Source: Tannerella sp. (GTDB lineage Bacteria > Bacteroidota > Bacteroidia > Bacteroidales > Tannerellaceae). From it: 7,814 bases of DNA. The DNA is taken from the NCBI GenBank assembly GCA_031268395.1, contig JAIRXI010000261.1, positions 1 to 7,814 of the forward strand, given 5' to 3'. Under the pieces are notes generated by a model, which worked only from the letters and a program-made list of their open reading frames with translations, did not search any database and was not told where the DNA came from. Positions 7,001-7,814 of the stretch are shown piece by piece (position 1 is the stretch's first letter; each line of letters begins with the position of its first letter). The translations under genes were made by a program, and so were the position numbers.

Positions 7001-7814
7001 ATCCCGAATAACCCTACGGAAACGGAAATCAATTACGACTTCCTGGCGCTGATGTTCGGCGATACGGCGCAAGTAACCACTTCTGCATGTATTCCCGGAA
7101 AAACGAAACCGGTGGCCAGGATAACGGTGAAACCGGCGCCGGCGATAGAGATCGAAAATCCCGACCTCTGTCCGCAGTGTGGACCCGAAGTAACCGTTTG
7201 GGATCCGTGGACGCAGGGATGCGAGAATAAATATGAGGCCTATGTACCCAAAACCGGTTTCGACCGCGTGGTGACGGTCACGTATCTGGGTCTGGCGGAC
7301 AAATACCTCTATTCGTGGGGCGGCGGCCGTCCGACGACGGTAGTCCTCCCGGCCGACGAGGACATCCTGCGACTGTCCTTCATAACAGCCCGCGTGCCGG
7401 ACGAACTGCAAGGCCAGAAAGGCGCCATCATGATTTCGACGCCCTCGCTGCCGAGCGACACGTCGCACTGGTTCTCGTTCTGGAATGCGCCCGATCTGAG
7501 CGAAATGGTGTATTACCCGCGGACAACGATGTACGAAGGCCTGCTGGACTTCAACAACCAGAGCGGCTCGCCCGACATGCTGCGCAGCTTCAACGGCGGT
7601 GCGACGTGGGAGAGCGCCTGGGCGCCGATCTCCGGTATTGATCTGGAACGGCTTGAACACGAAATCCTGTTCCGGGAACCGGGAAGCTGCTGCTCCGTGT
7701 ATTCATTCGACATGCCCGAAGCGTCGGAAGCGGACGAACTGGTGCGCGAAGTGGAACTGCCGAATTATGCATTTACGGTGACCGACCCGAGCGGCGGCAC
7801 GCATTACGTGAAGA
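4034..7814 (+). CDS. Secreted multi-domain protein, 3' end outside window: carbohydrate-binding/beta-helix-like head on a chassis shared with the upstream gene
   Basis: Open from ATG 4034 to the last base (1260 codons, no stop), so it is 3'-partial. The n-region is unusually long (about 40 residues). The hydrophobic core is residues 46-56 and the likely cleavage is ASA60|Q61, again Gln at +1. Residues about 66-200 resemble a Cthe_2159-type carbohydrate-binding domain (HIFSGTSN, ANCTIHLRNTNIT, KVVILLEGTNTLTN, DQGAEIHIKA). Three glycine-rich repeats follow (AAIGAPHAA 225-233, AGIGGPHSA 275-283, AGVGSGCP 306-313), as in beta-helix proteins. Residues 370-655 are unassigned. From Y657-LDPP the protein parallels the upstream product: Big_12-like domain (661-775), TPNGT at 803-807, Cys C1063 and C1219/C1220, and SFNGGATW at 1185-1192. 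Residues about 917-1052 have no counterpart upstream and look IPT/TIG-like. The end (VREVELP ... THYVK) aligns with residues 1142-1164 of protein 1, so roughly 140 residues, including a sorting domain, are probably missing. Ligand and function are unknown. Confidence 0.95.
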   Translation, partial: MKSVIRYLSKAAPVHNALAAIYEWTSSAKTSHRRLCGNARAITWGMVTVILCLCAGKASAQYTHDVSSMGVVTITANETHIFSGTSNSDANRIVVNDGANCTIHLRNTNITTINNVSPILIKGSASSGGGTDASAMNPTNKVVILLEGTNTLTNIAKTGNACAVLQVDQGAEIHIKAIGEQFNVRPDAAVNATGKLTVRKGGTVVYNETDRVFTGAIPSIGNNGAAIGAPHAAQGTSTRFDTSTNSGSSININTAGGNVIITSGIIVAIGDYHSAGIGGPHSAAYYNGPILILGGEVTAISGGHGAGVGSGCPTGSGVVQYCGNASLIIAIPPASVRSYTQQTASTALVPHNGYKRGLAGARDIVYIGDPESPLHFTVHTDDFMETTMYLNVSQNPRILASLRQKAPELDPARLFLGDTKVYSPHFQLVNGTAYYTNLSMVGGAIVAGAQSLDRLWSTDFTGKQIVQNTGDFSGAVTFYTDQANPKGYSYISQTPTLTPSFDTAKIVLRAPVDKPTMELHLPTGIPPTDTTALVYGYNAAEAALKACTLEIKNEGNRPLYEDDLILYLEAGKFTAEDGADLRTAILDSLHKKMVTEASSGRLYLPSYISTGVSVFVPTRLEMGLEPGEYIGEVLFEVPSAGVDIPPIPFAASVVRYYLDPPMLDTDPSAMTETNGPFKVTVTFNQFVRGIIPSDFTIDNGCSITDFNVITSPTYNDGTYNYYTTWAFTVDTTGSSIGDGGVIQVWANSDIAYERHGVRTTDISNVLKLKVNTKSPFATFYFNYDLPTDTVFLFQQDTVAFTITPNGTANLPVTKDSLYMNGQWIQDYNLPTPPHIKDLIEIRWTPAGGGPETSISDNDWDVTIDMDNRFLIEATPGHEFGNGDYRVLLTGDTLKNNMGNYMETTVGKFKVRIPELGCDINGAEDNAGLGIRPVPDSMNFLGGDAELILLGENLQYAARAYELRLELRGGGFIEPATVSAAGDSVIFRIRIPNNPTETEINYDFLALMFGDTAQVTTSACIPGKTKPVARITVKPAPAIEIENPDLCPQCGPEVTVWDPWTQGCENKYEAYVPKTGFDRVVTVTYLGLADKYLYSWGGGRPTTVVLPADEDILRLSFITARVPDELQGQKGAIMISTPSLPSDTSHWFSFWNAPDLSEMVYYPRTTMYEGLLDFNNQSGSPDMLRSFNGGATWESAWAPISGIDLERLEHEILFREPGSCCSVYSFDMPEASEADELVREVELPNYAFTVTDPSGGTHYVK
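4111..4145. repeat. Perfect 15-bp inverted repeat with 5-nt loop inside the start of the second gene
   Basis: The left arm 4111-4125 (ttccgcaaagacgtc) is exactly complementary to the right arm 4131-4145 (gacgtctttgcggaa), with loop tcatc at 4126-4130. The inner six bases of each arm, gacgtc, are themselves palindromic. It spans codons 26-38, bases +78 to +112 from the ATG, in the n-region of the signal peptide. No T-tract follows (acgccagg), so it is not a standard intrinsic terminator. As RNA it would form a very stable hairpin early in the message. Role unknown: a translation or RNA-stability element, or the trace of a small inserted repeat, are both possible. Confidence 0.9.
4229..4972 (+). 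other. Cthe_2159-like / glycine-rich repeat head of protein 2
   Basis: Residues 66-313. The first part alternates short hydrophobic strands with Asn/Thr/Gly turns, as in right-handed beta-helix proteins and Cthe_2159-type carbohydrate-binding domains. The second part has three A-[AG]-[IV]-G units with strands such as GNVIITSGIIVAIG and GPILILGGEVTAISG between them. This layout suggests elongated beta-solenoid packing. Sugar binding is a family-level expectation only; I see no individual residue that proves it. Confidence 0.55.

Noticed and set aside
7315..7641. 108-codon + strand frame inside gene 2
   Set aside because: Out of frame within a well-supported gene; Arg-rich low-complexity translation without domain features.
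6590..7660. 356-codon open frame on the - strand opposite gene 2
   Set aside because: Same codon-aligned antisense register and same explanation; it faces the matching G+C-rich chassis of gene 2 and shows no recognisable protein features.

Overview
The window holds two very large genes on the + strand, in tandem and in the same reading frame, separated by only 36 bases. Both encode secreted multi-domain surface or extracellular proteins. The first (80-3997) is complete at 1305 codons. The second starts at 4034 and is still open at the last base (1260 codons seen). Nothing on the - strand looks like a real gene, and no RNA gene, IS element, CRISPR array or tRNA was seen.

The source is most likely a member of the phylum Bacteroidota, probably order Bacteroidales. 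Evidence: both predicted signal peptidase I sites are followed by Gln (the Bacteroidetes 'Q-rule'); protein 1 ends in a domain resembling the type IX secretion system (T9SS) type A sorting signal; the translation starts sit in A+T-rich leaders with no Shine-Dalgarno match; and the domain set (DUF6273-type head, putative-Ig repeats, Cthe_2159-like carbohydrate-binding-type head) is common in large Bacteroidales surface proteins. Genus cannot be decided from this sequence.

Layout: 1-79, short leader with A+T-rich sequence just before the first start. 80-3997, protein 1: long n-region and signal peptide, DUF6273-type head, a linker Ig-like segment, three putative-Ig (He_PIG-like) repeats, then a C-terminal series of modules ending in a T9SS-like sorting domain. 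3998-4033, short A+T-rich spacer without a terminator, which suggests co-transcription. 4034-7814, protein 2: long n-region containing a perfect 15-bp DNA inverted repeat, signal peptide, beta-helix/carbohydrate-binding-like head with three glycine-rich repeats, an unassigned middle, and then the same C-terminal modules as protein 1, cut off by the window edge just before the expected sorting domain.

The main biological point is that the two proteins share one C-terminal chassis. Landmarks Y-x(0-1)-LDPP, TPNGT, a Cys pair about 157 residues apart and an Asp-box-like SF[DN]xGxxW motif occur in the same order and at nearly the same spacing, while the N-terminal heads are unrelated. Protein 2 also has about 160 extra residues inserted in the chassis. 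I infer a modular family in which a common T9SS-exported stalk presents different N-terminal domains. No enzymatic function can be assigned to either protein.
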